Part shown: positions 11,401-22,182 of the stretch, piece by piece
Position numbering within the stretch: the first letter of the stretch is position 1
How the letters are laid out: every line of letters begins with the position of its first letter
Assembly (NCBI GenBank): GCA_030847615.1
Contig: JAUMIR010000002.1
Location: 235,743,809 to 235,807,808, forward strand
Origin: Gambelia wislizenii
Taxonomy: Eukaryota > Chordata > Lepidosauria > Squamata > Crotaphytidae
Length of the DNA stretch: 64,000 nucleotides
Reading direction: 5' to 3'
Notes under the pieces: model-generated
The model's database searches: none
Seen by the model: only the letters and a program-made list of their open reading frames with translations
Told to the model about the DNA's origin: nothing
Translations under genes and position numbers: made by a program

Positions 11401-14400
11401 AAACCCCCACAGATATTGTGGGTGGGGCAACCTATACATTATTGACATCTTCACCATTTCAGTTACCTGTTTTTTAAAAAATCCCTGGCAGATACCTATC
11501 TTGAAACAGTAACAAATCTGATACACACTAATATACAGAGAACAGTAGTCCATAAAAGCTTATGCCAGGAAAAAGTTGTCACGCTGAGATACCGCTAAGT
11601 TCCAGCAGAGCTGAATACCTCACATACCTTGTTACACCAGATCACCCAGTGTGCACCTTTAGCCAAAGGCCTGCTCTTTCTAGAGCAGCTTATTTCTTTA
11701 ATGTCTGGCACTGAATCAAGGCACTATGGGAGTAACGGCTTGGGGATTCACCTGTGACTTTTCAACAGGCAATTTCCCAAGCTACCCCTTACATAGTGCT
11801 TTGGCTCTGAGGATTCCCAATGGCCAGACCCTGAAGAAACAGGCATTTCTTCTGGACAGAGGTCACTATCTTCTCCAATAGCACACGAGTGCAGTGGCTT
11901 GCCAGGGCCACCTCCTATCATTCTTCTGCTTCTACAGGGAGGTCTTCGATACCTCCCTGAGTGAATAGCTGTTAAAACGCTTGTAGAACAGTCCATTCCA
12001 TGAGCAATTTGATACTATAGGATCCTGGGCTTCATCTCCAAGGTGCCACAAAACTTTAGGCTGTTTAGCAACAAAACTAAAGCAGGTATAATATTCTATC
12101 TAAAATCTGACATCACTACTAGCTTCACTGTGACAGCCAGCAGGCAGGTCACAAAACATTTCTGAAATATTATTATATTTGCCCTCTCCAAGGGAGAGGA
12201 GAAGCAAAGTGCTGGATCAGCCTCCGAGAGTTCTTTCTTTTTTAAATTTCTCATGAAGTTCCTTTGCTTCCATGGTACATGGATGGTAGGCTCAAACAGT
12301 GGGTGCTGTTGTAGTAGTGAAACAGTAGAAAAGAGGCAACCTCTTTGGCAGCCTGAGACAGTGCTGGTAAGCATTTGATAAAAGGGCAACATCAGTATCT
12401 TGAACTTGGAGTCAATGCATTTTAGGAGGAGCTCAGAAAGATGTCTTCAAAATGTCACCAGGCAGGTCAGCAGAGGCTATTCTACTGGAACCAACACATT
12501 CTTATTATTATCCTTATTCATCACTACTGTAACCCTTTGTAGGAGAGAAAGGACATTTTGTCTGACCCAAAAGGGATTGTATTATCCTTTTATAAAGGAT
12601 GGAATATAGATTACATACTTCTGAGTAAGCCGGAGGAGCCTCAGTGTAAGGCGGAGCCTGAGGAAGCTGTATGGTCTGTGGGAACACCGATGGATTACCA
12701 GGAGGTTGAACTGGATAGGAAGGTTGTGTAGGATATTGACCTAAAGAAGGAAGTTCATCAATATTAGCATTGTTGCTGCAAAGGAACAGGAAGTGTGTGA
12801 GGTCAGGGGAACTCCCTCCTTTGGGAGTTTTATTCGAAAGAATACAGACATTCAAGAAAAAGGGATATCTAATCAGTAGAGGGTCGAAAACCTACAAACA
12901 TTTGCTATTTTGCACCTGCTGGAAACTACTTGAAGCACAACGGTCAAGGTCATTCAAACCTGTTCTCCCACCAGGCTTAAAAATAAAGGCAGTCAATAAT
13001 TACAGTGGGCCCTTGGTATTTTCTGGGGTCCCATCATATACAATGGCATAGTAAAATGGTGTCCCTTGCATAAAATGGAAAAACCAAGGTTTACTTTTTG
13101 GAAATTTAAAAAAATATATATTTTCAGGCTGTGGTTGGTGAAATCCATGGATGCAGAATCTGTGGATAAAGAGGGCCAATAGTACTTCTTAAAAACTGAA
13201 CATTGCTCATGGGGAGCATAAATATACTTCATAAGTCAGAAAGCGAATGGTTGCTTAATTATTATTCCTATGATCAGATACCAAATTCATTTTTCTTCCA
13301 TTAACCTGCTGATTTCACAGTGAAGCAAGTAAAACAATTGAAATATGTCTAACAGCACAATACAATAAATACATACTCAGAAGTTGGCCATAGTTAGCTC
13401 AGTGCAACTTACAACCTGATGAACATATACAGGGTTGCAGCCTAATCAACTCTCCTTCCAGTACCTCAACTATAGAAGGCTATGTTTAAATTAAGCATTA
13501 AACACTAGTCTCCTAGTGCTGAAAGGAACGTTGGTCTTACCTGTGATAAGTTCTTTTCCAGGGGAAGGACAAAGAGCATCCACTTGCTTGGGTAGTTCCT
13601 CCCACTTGCTCCTAGTAGGCAGCAAACAAACTTTTTTAGGACTGCCCACCGGTGAGGTCATCTGGGAGGGTCGACCCCCAGCTAGCCAGTCAATGACACA
13701 GCCTTGCTACTTATCCTCTGCAGAGAGAGAGAAAACAGGAGTAGGGAAAAACTTTGAAACCTTTTTTTTTAAACAGTTTCGCTACAAAGGTAACGAGTAC
13801 TTATGCCGAGAGAAAACAGTAAGAAACCAAGTCTCTGCTCAATGACCCGCAGACTGTTCCAGAACAAGAAGGCGTTCTTCTATCGCCAGCGCCTCGGGTG
13901 GGTCTGGATGCTCTTTGTCCTTCCCCTGGAAAAGAACGTATCACAGGTAAGACCAACGTTCCTTTTCCCAGTGGGGAGGACTACAGAGCATCCACTTGCT
14001 TGGGATGTATAAAAGCAATATCCCAAGGGTGGGCCTGGCGGTGGCTTAATCCATCAGGGACTCCCGGCATGCTGCAGCACTCTTCCACCAAACGCTGCTT
14101 CGTCAGGCTGCGGCGTGTCCAGTCTATGGTGTCTGATGACAGCTGATAACAGTCTTCAGGCAGCCACCCTGGAAATCTCTTCTAAGGTGGGATCTCTCTC
14201 CCAAGCTGCCTTTGCTGCTGCGTTCCTGGTGGGGCCTGCCACAATCCCATCTGGCATTGGGATGCCTAGAGACTCATAGTATGCCGCGATGCCTGCTGAG
14301 AAAACTTGTGATGTATTGGGAAGAACATTGCCTCCGAAAGTCTGAAGGGACTAGTTCTCTTCAACTATACCCAGAAGGTTCGGCAGACCTCCAAGGTGTG

Positions 14401-17400
14401 CCATATCTTCACCAGGTCCCTTGGAGGATGTGGGCAGACCAATGCAAGACCACCTCCTGGCTCTGTGCAACAGGGAGTCGACCTTCAGTCTGAAATTTTG
14501 TCAGAGACGAAAAAATTGCTGAGTCTGGTCTTGTAATGGAGGGGGCCATCCGAGTCGATAATGCCACCACTCTGATACCTTTCTTGCCGGTGTAATCAGC
14601 ACCAAGAAAAGCACTTTCCCAGATGAAAACTTCAGTGGCAACCCTTCCAGGGGCTCAAAGGGGTCACTGTTAATGCCTTCAGGAATGTATGGAAAGAACC
14701 CGGGATGGGTACCTATGACCCTATGAACCGGTGGAGATGCAAGATTGCTCAAAACCCTGCAGAAAAGACCCATATATGTGTATGAGAGGCACCTCACAAC
14801 GCCCTCTCCGGTGGGAGAAAAAAACAGTGATGGCTGAAGGTGCATTTGTAAATCCTCTGTGCTGACTCGCACCTGGGCGCCTGACTGGTGTTCATCACCG
14901 CCTGAGAATAGCGCCTTGAAACTAGTATCCTTCCTTCAACCTCCAGGCATGGAACTGTAGCCAATTCAGCTCTGGATGATGCACTTGGCCCTGACATAGG
15001 AGGTTCAAACGAACCGGTAGTGAGATTGAGCCCATCGCCGTGTCAGGAATGTCAGGACTGAGGCCAAACTGGGGCCACTAGGCTCAGGGCTGCCCTATCG
15101 AGCCTGGCCCAAGAGACGACTATGGGGAACAGTTTCATTGGTAGAAAAACTGTGTACAACAGAACCGCAGCCACTGTGTCGACAGCGCATCCATGGACTC
15201 CATCAGGAGGCGAGAGAGAAAAAACACATGCCATCTTCATTCCCTTGGCCAAAGCTGGTGCAGCTGAGCCAACCAGCTTTGAGATTGAGGAATCCTAGCA
15301 GACGCTCTGACTCCAGGGGTGTGTCGTTCCTCTCTGTACGTTTCAACCTGCGAGACACCTCCGCCATGAGAGTGCAAAAACTAATACCTACCTGTCGATT
15401 CATGTGGACCTTCGTCGAGACGTCCATGCGGCCAAGGACCGCCCTGTCTCAAAAACAGGTCCTGAATGCGACTAGTGCCAACCTGACTGCCCGATGTTCT
15501 AGCCAACTGACACTGTACCTGGATTCCACTGGTGTCCATCTGCCCTGTGCTAGTTGAGATCTGCACTAGGCTTCTCAACCTCGAAGGCTTGCGACTGCCG
15601 GAACCTGTAACTTATCTGTCTCCCCAAGAGGTCGACCTTTGTGTGAGCCGGTGAATTCCACCCTTGGAGTAACTATAATAGTTCTCTTGGAATTCTGGGT
15701 TTACTGCATCATCGGAGCATTATGTCTTCCTGGAACAGAGCGGGAACCACTACAACCTTCCGGAGTGCAATCTCACCTATAGGAGACAGGTTCTTGCTGC
15801 TATCCTGAGGCCTTATGGGCGCACCGACCGCATTAAGTCCGGTTGGGCCGTCCCTCTCACTGCCTGGACCGGCCTGTGTGTGGAGTTGATTCTCTCCTGA
15901 GGAAAAGGCATCCAAACCCTCACCGAGCCCAGTGTCGCACTGAGATGCTGGGTCACAAATTCTGGAAGAAACTCTGGAAGCTGGGGAAAGACCAAAACAG
16001 GTGCCTTTGTCCTGGGGAATGTCGGTTGTTGTACACGAACCACAGGTAGTGTTGGTGTCCTTGGAACATCGGGATGCTGTATGTGTTTCTGTATGAACCT
16101 GTTGATGCCCCTCCAAATGAGAACTGCCTGCCAGGTTCCCTTCTTTTCGGGAATCAACCTAACAGTAGCCTGTGCTGCCCCCTTTGTTGGTACCTCTTCC
16201 ACTCCTCCCAACTGAGTCAGTTGTAGGAGACAGCCTCCTTCAGGCTCCTTGTGTTTTGGGGTGGGGAAAAACAACATGGGAGGCTTCAGGGATACTCTGT
16301 CTGCTGATCTTGAGGGAGTGACCCGATACCCCACTTGTCAGGAGTAAGGTTCTCCCAAACATACCTGTAAGCGTCCCCACTGGAAAAGATGGTATCCTTG
16401 CTGGCTTTACGCTGGAGTTTTCAGGAAAGCAGATTTGTTTATTTATTTATCTATTTATTTATACCCCGCTCATCAGCCACAAGGCTATCAGACCGGCTCA
16501 CATACCGTTTTTAAGCAATAGCAGTTTACACATCTACACTGCAATAAGCAGCCTCCAATGTGTGTTTTCCCCCAACCAGCCCGGATGCTGGGGAAACGAG
16601 CATCCCTTGAGTGAAAAGAGAGTGGATATGAGACGATGCTCTGGTGTGCTCTGAACGCTCGAAAAAAGGCCTGTAGTGTTTAGGACATTCCTTTCCTCCC
16701 TCTTGCAGTAGGACACCACCAAGACTGGTAGCAGGGGTTCCCTGACCAACTTACTCCTAAGAAAGGGGGGAAGTACCCAGTTCCACCTAGGCTTAAAATC
16801 CACGCTCAAGGATTTGCGCCATACCTGTCTTCTAGCAGCCACTCCAGTCCTCTGTGCTCAAGCACAGCACAAGATAGGCTCAAGCATAGCACTGGATAGA
16901 GTCCAGGGTACTATCCACCACCCGCGTGGAGAACCCTGCAAGCTTGTTGGGATTTGGGTGACCCTGGTTTCGGACAAAGGGAAGGGGACGTCTACAGGAC
17001 GTCCCTGGCCCACTGAGTGTCCTCTCTAGGCACCATTGTGGCTTTTGCAGAAAGCCCATATGTCTAGTGAGAGTGTCTGGCATTTTCATTTAAATGCAAT
17101 GATACAGCACCTGGAATTCCCAGGCGGTCTCCCATCCAAGTACTAACCAGGTCTGACCCTGCTTAGCTTCCGAGATCAGACAAGATCGGATTTGTTCAGG
17201 GTGGTATGGCCATAGGCATGTCTTTGCCATCACGGCAACATAAGACAGAAGGCACCAAGGTTTAGAACAGGAACATCGATGAGCAGTACCTATAGCTAGT
17301 CCGTCGCCTACCTGGATAGTGACCTCATTTCTTTGCGCTACTTGGCTGTGCTCTTGCCACTGCATGTGATGCCCGCTCATTGCGAATCATGCATGTAAGC

Positions 17401-20400
17401 ACGGCTGGTACCAGCATCACCAGCACCAGTGACTGCATCAGGACAAAAATCCCTTGACATCTCAGGCAATTCTAGGTCCACCTGTGTTTGCTGAGAAGCC
17501 GGTAAATTCTAAACCCGGGTTTCTCACTGCCTTTTGCATCAGCATTGGGAGGCCACCTGCGAGGAAATGCCATGCAAAGGCCATGGTTGTACCTATGCCC
17601 TCTGTCCCTCGTCATCATGCTCCCCTTCCTCCCGTCCAACATCTTCTGCTGCATTATCACTCTCCCCAATAGGGAAGTGATCAGAGATAGTATCCACATC
17701 CTATGTGTGTGTGAACTATTCTAGCCTCTCCACTGACCACTGGAGCAGGGGTAGGAGGGTTCCGGAAAAGAAACATGTTGGCCATGCTATTTGCCCTGAA
17801 TGCCTTTGGGCTGCCCTGCTACTGCTTAGGGAGGATATTGATGGTGGGGAGCGGAGGGGCTCCATCCTGTGCACCTGAGACCCAATCTTCCTCCTCTTCC
17901 TTGACCCACTGTGGTGGCCGGGTGAGGGGTGTGTGTGTCTGCACGCATGCTGCTGGCCAGGGCAGTCACATGGCTGCATGAAAAAACTGCTGGTCACTGG
18001 CAGTGAGCGGGCGCATATGTTGCCAGCAAATTGCAAACCGCTGGCATGGCTAGAGCCAAGCGCCTCAGCGGCTTCCCAGCATGTGTGTCTGCAAGTGCAG
18101 CGCTGGCCAAGGCAGTTGCATGGCTGTGCAAGACCTGCCGGCCATTGGCCTGAGCATGCGCATATGCCGTCAGCAGATTGGTCCTACCAGGAGCGTAGGC
18201 AGGAAACAGACTGGCTAGCCGGGGGTCATCCCTCCCAGATGACCTCACCGGTGGGCAGTCCTAAAAAAGTTTGTTCCCTGCCTACTAGGAGCAAGTGGGA
18301 GGAACTACCCAAGCCAGTGGATGCTCTGTAGTCCTCCCCACTGGGAAAACCTCTGTTCACTCAGAAGACATCTGTAGCAGTTCAAATGGTTTGTTTGAAT
18401 GGGATGTTAAAACAGATGGATTTGGTGGTTTAAAGGGGATGAATTAATCTTCTAAAGCTTAGGGAGCTTTCTAGCTAGAGAAGAGCAACACCACCTTGAA
18501 ATAAGTGCCCAAGGAAGTACTGTACCTTGCATGAAGTACAAAAACAATGAATGCATACCACTAGCTGCTGAACAGATCATCAAGACCTGAGTGAGAGCAC
18601 TTGGGGCAGCCCATTACCTTCCAAGGAGCTATTTAAAAGACATTTCTGCTGGATAGGGGCGGGGTGGAAAGGCTAAGAGATGGTGATCATGCAACACTGT
18701 CAGCTTCTCAAGAGACTATCAATAGTCTAAGACAGTGGCTCTTAACCTTTTATTTAGAAGGGACCCCCTTTAAATGTCTTTTGTTGCCGAGGTTTCCCAC
18801 AACTTAACTCAAGATTTAAAACCCTAACAATAACAATACCATAACAACAACAACACAATTATACCATCCATGAAACCTTCCCTCAGAGGCACTGAAGGGG
18901 GAAGGAAGACTTTTCTCCTGCTTCTTCTTGCAAGTTTGTTGCTGGAGTGGACTTGAATGGCAATGCACAGGCCAATTTAGCCAGTCTTTGCCGTGGCTCC
19001 TGCCACATGGGCTGAACGGGCTTCAATCCTTCATGGACCCCCTGTGAGGACATCATGTCCCCCTGGGGGTCCGAGGATCACAGGTTAAGTATCACTGGTG
19101 TAAGATATTCTGGCTGACTCTCTTTTTTGTTTTTGATCTTAGTATTTTAAACTGTAAACCTTGAGAGATTATGAGCATATAAATGAAGCAAGATTTTCTT
19201 GGAGATTTTTAAAAAGCCGAGAGGGCACAGATATTTCTGCAACAGTAAGGATGAAAGTTTAAGCATGGGATATCCCACTTAGGGCAGGACATGGACTACA
19301 GGACCCACTATCATATATGTCCCAGTTTTTTGGATCTGGGACTTTATAGGCTAGAATTTTATGTATGCCCATTTGAGAGTAAGCCATCTTAGATTCAGTG
19401 GGAACTTGCCTTCAGATATTATTTTACTCTGCCTTTCCCCAACAATGGGACTCAAGGTGGCTAACAACATATCTAAAACAATACAAATTAAAAACAATGC
19501 AAAAGTCAAAATAACAGTATATATATAAAAATTTTGAAAACGATTAAAACAATGTATAAGTTAAAACATTCAATGTTGAAAATATTAAAATGCATTAAAA
19601 ACTCTATAAAGACCCTTAAAAATCTTAAAAACAGCACCATACAGCCTTAGAAGCTCAGCCATGTCAGTTTGTAAAAACCTAGCAGCACAAAAAAATGTTT
19701 TAACCTGCCACCAGAAGGAGAGCAAGGATGGGGCCTCTCAGGGGTGGAGTGGGGAGAGTTCCAAAGTCTGGAAGCAGCCACTGAGAAGGCTCTCTCCCTT
19801 GTTCCCATCACACATGAGCCTGAGATGGTGGTGGGACAGAGAGAAGGGCTTCTCCCGATGATCTTAGAGCTCTACTGGGCTCCTACAGGGAAATACGGCC
19901 CTTCAAATAGCCTGGATATAATCCTTTATAGGATTGGTTAGTAGTGTACTGTTGCTATAACCCTGCAATTTGCCTCTCGTTGATTCTATGGTTTATTTCT
20001 CCTCTGTTCAGAATCTGCCCTTCTTCCGTGGCAAGTCAAGACAAAAGGTACTTGGCATGGTTGGCATGACACTTGTCATACAAGGAATAGAGCCACAAAT
20101 ACTGGGGTAATCCCTACTATGGAGGAAGAGATAGGATTAGTGTCAGCTCACCCAGCAGGTATGTTCCCCCTTTTTTTTGTACTCGAGGTCCCAGAATCTC
20201 TAGCCAGCATGATTAGTGGCTGTGCTAATCTGGGGGATTCTGGGAGCTGCAGTAAAAAAAGGAAGTTTCCTGTGCAAAGTATTCAGATGCTATAAGTCTC
20301 TGCATTTCTCACGTGCAGTATATATTCTTATCCAGTGTTAATCTGATGACAGATCCACCTCTCCCCTTCTTCCTAAGGATCAGGAGACATTTTTCTTCAG

Positions 20401-22182
20401 TTACTCTTCTAGCCTTCCTCAAGTCACTGCTCAGTCTCACCTTACAATACAGTTGTCCCTTCACATTTGTGGGGGTTTGGTTCCAGGACCCCCCATGAAT
20501 ACTCAAGTCCCATTCTATGCAATGGCATAGCAAAATGGTGTCCCTTATATAAGATGGCAAAATCAAGGTTTGCTTTTTGGATTATTATTTTTTTAAAGAA
20601 TATTTTCAAGCCATGAATACTTAAAACCATGAATGCCAAATCCGTGAATGTAGAGGGACAACTGTACTCCCAAAAAGAGAAAGGTGAGGAAAGGGATGTT
20701 TGTGGTAGTCTTAAAGATACCACAACCCTACTATCTTCTGCTTTCCCTTCTTTCTTTCTTTCTTTCTTTTTTTTATACTAACAAGACTAGCCCAGCCATC
20801 TCTTTGAAAGCCATCTAACTGGGTCCCTCCTCATCCTGTCAGGCCTTTAGCCACTTTTTGAGCAGACATAAGATGGAGAATAGGGACCCATGCCTCTGAA
20901 CACCCTCTCCAACATGTGCTGGTGCAAGGTGGGCATATCCAAAGTGCAATTCCTCTCACATTTTTAGATGTGTGTTTGCATGAAGCCTAGTTAGCATACT
21001 ACACTGTTACAGTGCTATTATTCCACTTTAACTGCTCTGGCTGCCTCCTGTGGAATTCTGGAGTTTGTAATTTAGTGAGGCCTAAGAGCTCTCTGGCTGA
21101 GAGTTGTAAATGCCCCTCCCTAAACTGCAAATCCCAGGAGTCCACAGGAGGCAGCCATAGCAAATAAAGTAGAATAGTAACACTATAACAGTAGTGGATA
21201 AGGCTCTGTGATATAGAACTGGACAGGGGTAGTTTCTCTAGGCCAGGGTTTCTGAACCAAGGTTTCACAAAAGGTTGCTAGAAGATCCTGGAGATATTGT
21301 GATGGGGGTGGGGAGCCATTTTTTTTTAGCTGTAGATACAGTTGTCCCTCCGTATCCACGGATTTGGTATCCAAAGATTTAAATATTCACAGCCCGAAAA
21401 TAGTCTTTAAAAAATAAGAATCCAAAAAGCACACCTTGATTTGGCCATCTTATATAAGGGACACCGTTTTGCTATGCCATTGCATATATGGGATCTGAGT
21501 ATTCACGGATTTGGGTATCCACGGGGGGGGTGTCCTGAAATCAAACCCCAGAGAATAAGAAGGGACAACTTGTACAATAATTTTGAGGCAGGGGTTCCCT
21601 GAGACCTGAACATGGTCCCAAGGGTTCCACTGTGATAAAAAGGTTGAGCACGGCTGCTCTGGGCTCAATAGCACGGAAGAGCCGGGTGGGTCTTGGCCTT
21701 GAGGGCCCTGTGTGTGTGTTTTCTGAAGCCAAAGAGCGGCCCTCTGCTCTGGAGAAAGGGAAGCTGCGGCCCGGTCCTCTGCCGCCCCGGGGCCTCCCTC
21801 CTCGCCCGCCAGGACTGAGAGCCGCCACCTTCCCTCCCTCGGTCCCAGGGCCACCCCTGCCGCCCTCCTGCCTCCAGGTGGGCCTGGGCTCCAGGGGAAG
21901 GGCCTGCTTCCCCCAGCCAGGGCAAGGAGGGCGGCGGCAGCTAACGGGTTAACCCCCTGCCCCTCGGGGGAGGTTGCGTCATAGCAACCTAGCGCCCGCC
22001 CTTCCCCCACCGCTTCCCCCGCGGCTCCATTGGCCGGGGCTGCCGTCAGTTACGGGGCCAAGGCCGCCGCTGGCGGGACTGCGGCGCCAGCCTTAAAGGG
22101 GCCACTCTCCCCTGCGAAAGAGAGGGGGCGACTGGGCGGGGTTGCGCGGGCGAACTCAACCTCTCTTGCCTTTGCTGTTCAT
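8338..22182 (-). CDS. DAZAP2: DAZAP2, DAZ-associated protein 2 (complete, four coding exons)
   Basis: DAZAP2 is a small proline-rich adaptor of vertebrates that binds DAZ proteins and signalling partners such as TCF4 and HIPK2. Exons: 22182-22170 (13 nt), 12740-12619 (122), 10446-10204 (243) and 8466-8338 (129, stop TGA). The sum is 507 nt, 168 residues plus stop, the human length. The protein begins MNSKGQYPTQPSYPVQPPG, has a PPAY WW-binding motif in exon 2 (APPYTEAPPAYSE), a near-invariant LYRPNFVHPGAATVPTMSAA in exon 3, and ends GGSDGGYTIW. Introns have AG acceptors; donors of introns 2 and 3 are GTATGT and GTAAGT. The intron 1 donor appears to be GC (AAAG|GCAAGA). Intron 1 (about 9.4 kb) holds a DIRS element and introns 2-3 hold SINE and LINE remnants. 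All coding exons are intact. The start lies in a CpG island. Confidence 0.96.
8775..9360 (-). repeat. L2-like LINE 3' end and a tRNA-type SINE fragment
   Basis: In DAZAP2 intron 3. On the minus strand, 8775-9220 reads like a LINE 3' end (AGGACCTTCTTAGTGGCTGC ... GGGATATAGATAAAAA). 9290-9360 carries a diverged tRNA B-box-like segment (GGTCTCGGGTTCAATTC on the minus strand). Confidence 0.45.
10204..10446 (-). CDS. DAZAP2: DAZAP2 coding exon 3
   Basis: 81 whole codons, LYRPNF to ANIP. Acceptor TTTCTCCTCAG, donor GTAAGT. Contains the SLYLPMAQSVAMGPMG and YPVGPVYHPGSTVLVEGG segments characteristic of the family. Confidence 0.97.
10607..10731. repeat. Two-copy tandem repeat, 74-bp period
   Basis: In DAZAP2 intron 2. 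The 51-bp core (CTATGAGATGTGGAGAAAAC to CTAAGAG) occurs at 10607-10657 and 10681-10731 with few differences, separated by a T-rich spacer. A SINE-like fragment with a reversed B-box follows at about 10755-10830. Confidence 0.8.
11180..11430. mobile_element. Tigger-like MITE, second subfamily (decayed)
   Basis: GTATCCATGGTTTCACGG ... GGTATCCACAGTAAGTCCTGG: the same type as the copies at 35682-35885 and 55111-55332. The ends are poorly kept. It lies in DAZAP2 intron 2. Confidence 0.5.
12619..12740 (-). CDS. DAZAP2: DAZAP2 coding exon 2
   Basis: Begins with the last two bases of the Gly5 codon, then QYPTQPSYP. Ends PPAYSE before donor GTATGT. The acceptor is CTTCCTTCTTTAG; a nearby upstream TTTGCAG would add residues not found in the mammalian protein. 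Confidence 0.95.
13003..13182. mobile_element. Tigger-like MITE
   Basis: Left end CAGTGGGCCCTTGGTATTTT, body with ACAATGGCATAGTAAAATGG and TTTTCAGGCTGTGG, right end AGAGGGCCAATAG, flanked by TA. In DAZAP2 intron 1. Confidence 0.7.
13525..13691 (+). repeat. DIRS left inverted terminal repeat
   Basis: Runs from GGAACGTTGGTCTTACC to GCTAGCCAGTC. Its inner part (from GAGCATCCACTTGCTTGGG) is complementary to the right repeat. Its outer 57 bp are complementary to 13906-13962. Confidence 0.85.
13906..14004. repeat. DIRS internal complementary region
   Basis: The left half (13906-13962) is the complement of the left terminus at 13525-13581. The right half (13963-14004, TTTTCCCAGTGGGGAGGACT...) is the complement of the right terminus at about 18308-18349. 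The two termini are thus copied head to head, as in DIRS1. Confidence 0.85.
16436..16512 (-). repeat. LINE/SINE tail fragment inside the DIRS element
   Basis: TTTATTTATTTATCTATTTATTTATACCCCGC is the complement of the common reptile tail GCGGGGTATAAATAAATAAA. Likely a later insertion into the DIRS body. Confidence 0.5.
17102..17217 (-). pseudogene. 5S rRNA-like sequence (pseudogene)
   Basis: Minus strand: starts GCCTATGGCCATACCACCCTG, continues with AGCTAAGCAGGGTC and TTAGTACTTGGATGGGAGAC (box A / intermediate element / box C), and ends CAGGTGCTGTA. It spans nearly the whole 5S gene with changes chiefly in the loop B/C area (ACAAATCCGATCTTGTC). No SINE body follows and no T-run terminator is seen, so it is probably a dead copy. 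It lies inside the DIRS element. Confidence 0.8.
18209..18349 (-). repeat. DIRS right inverted terminal repeat
   Basis: GACTGGCTAGCC ... CACTGGGAAAA is the complement of the left repeat, with about a dozen differences. The outermost 30 bases differ between the two repeats, as in other DIRS elements. Confidence 0.85.
18733..19097. mobile_element. hAT-like MITE with 8-bp target duplication
   Basis: Ends CAGTGGCTCTTAACCT and AGGTTAAGTATCACTG are imperfect inverted repeats. Flanks GTCTAAGA (18725-18732) and GTGTAAGA (19098-19105) match at 7 of 8 bases, the hAT hallmark. In DAZAP2 intron 1. Confidence 0.78.
19420..19930 (-). repeat. L2-like LINE 3' end
   Basis: Reverse complement of the same LINE tail family as 8775-9220, with the phrase GGAAGCAGCCACTGAGAAGG on +. 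In DAZAP2 intron 1. Confidence 0.5.
20450..20664. mobile_element. Tigger-like MITE, well preserved
   Basis: CAGTTGTCCCTTCACATTTG ... TGTAGAGGGACAACTG; TA on both sides. Includes TATGCAATGGCATAGCAAAA and the TTTTTGGATTATTATTT centre found in the other copies. Confidence 0.85.
20998..21196. mobile_element. Palindromic MITE (same family as 719-936)
   Basis: ACTACACTGTTACAGTGC ... AACACTATAACAGTAGTG with inner arms GGCTGCCTCCTGTGGAATTC and TCCACAGGAGGCAGCC. Confidence 0.75.
21244..21656. mobile_element. hAT-like MITE interrupted by a Tigger-like MITE
   Basis: Ends CAGGGTTTCTGAACCAAGG and AAAAAGGTTGAGCACGGCTG. Flanks CTCTAGGC and CTCTGGGC agree at 7 of 8 bases. Related to the copy at 56864-57054. 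Confidence 0.72.
21339..21572. mobile_element. Tigger-like MITE nested in a hAT-like MITE
   Basis: CAGTTGTCCCTCCGTATCC ... AAGGGACAACTTG, TA on both sides, with the full shared body. Confidence 0.85.

Larger units (their letters stand above)
13525..18349 (-). mobile_element. DIRS-type tyrosine-recombinase retrotransposon (decayed)
   Basis: Lies in DAZAP2 intron 1, coding on the same strand. Inverted end repeats: 13525-13691 matches the complement of 18209-18349 over more than 110 bp. An internal complementary region lies at 13906-14004. On the minus strand: about 16200-15950, RT fragments (PTKGAAQATVRLIPEKKGTW, INRFIQKH); about 14970-14830, recombinase N-terminus (ILVSRRYSQAVMNTSQAPRC); about 14720-14550, DPFEPLEGLPLKFSSGK and a TPARKVSEW box; near 14130, RHHRLDT then AFGGRVLQHAGS. 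The order RT then recombinase, with inverted rather than direct ends, fits DIRS1-like elements. Many stops and frameshifts: inactive. The conserved box I Arg reads Lys and the expected catalytic Tyr reads His. Codon use and GC content differ from the surrounding intron. Confidence 0.88.

Noticed and set aside
12741..12855. Upstream extension of DAZAP2 exon 2 (frame continues toward 12855)
   Set aside because: The CTTCCTTCTTTAG acceptor at 12741-12753 gives the conserved GQYPTQP start; the extension has no counterpart in the mammalian protein.
17102..17217. Functional 5S rRNA gene
   Set aside because: Changes in the loop B/C area, no T-run terminator on the gene strand and its location inside a dead DIRS element argue for a pseudogene.
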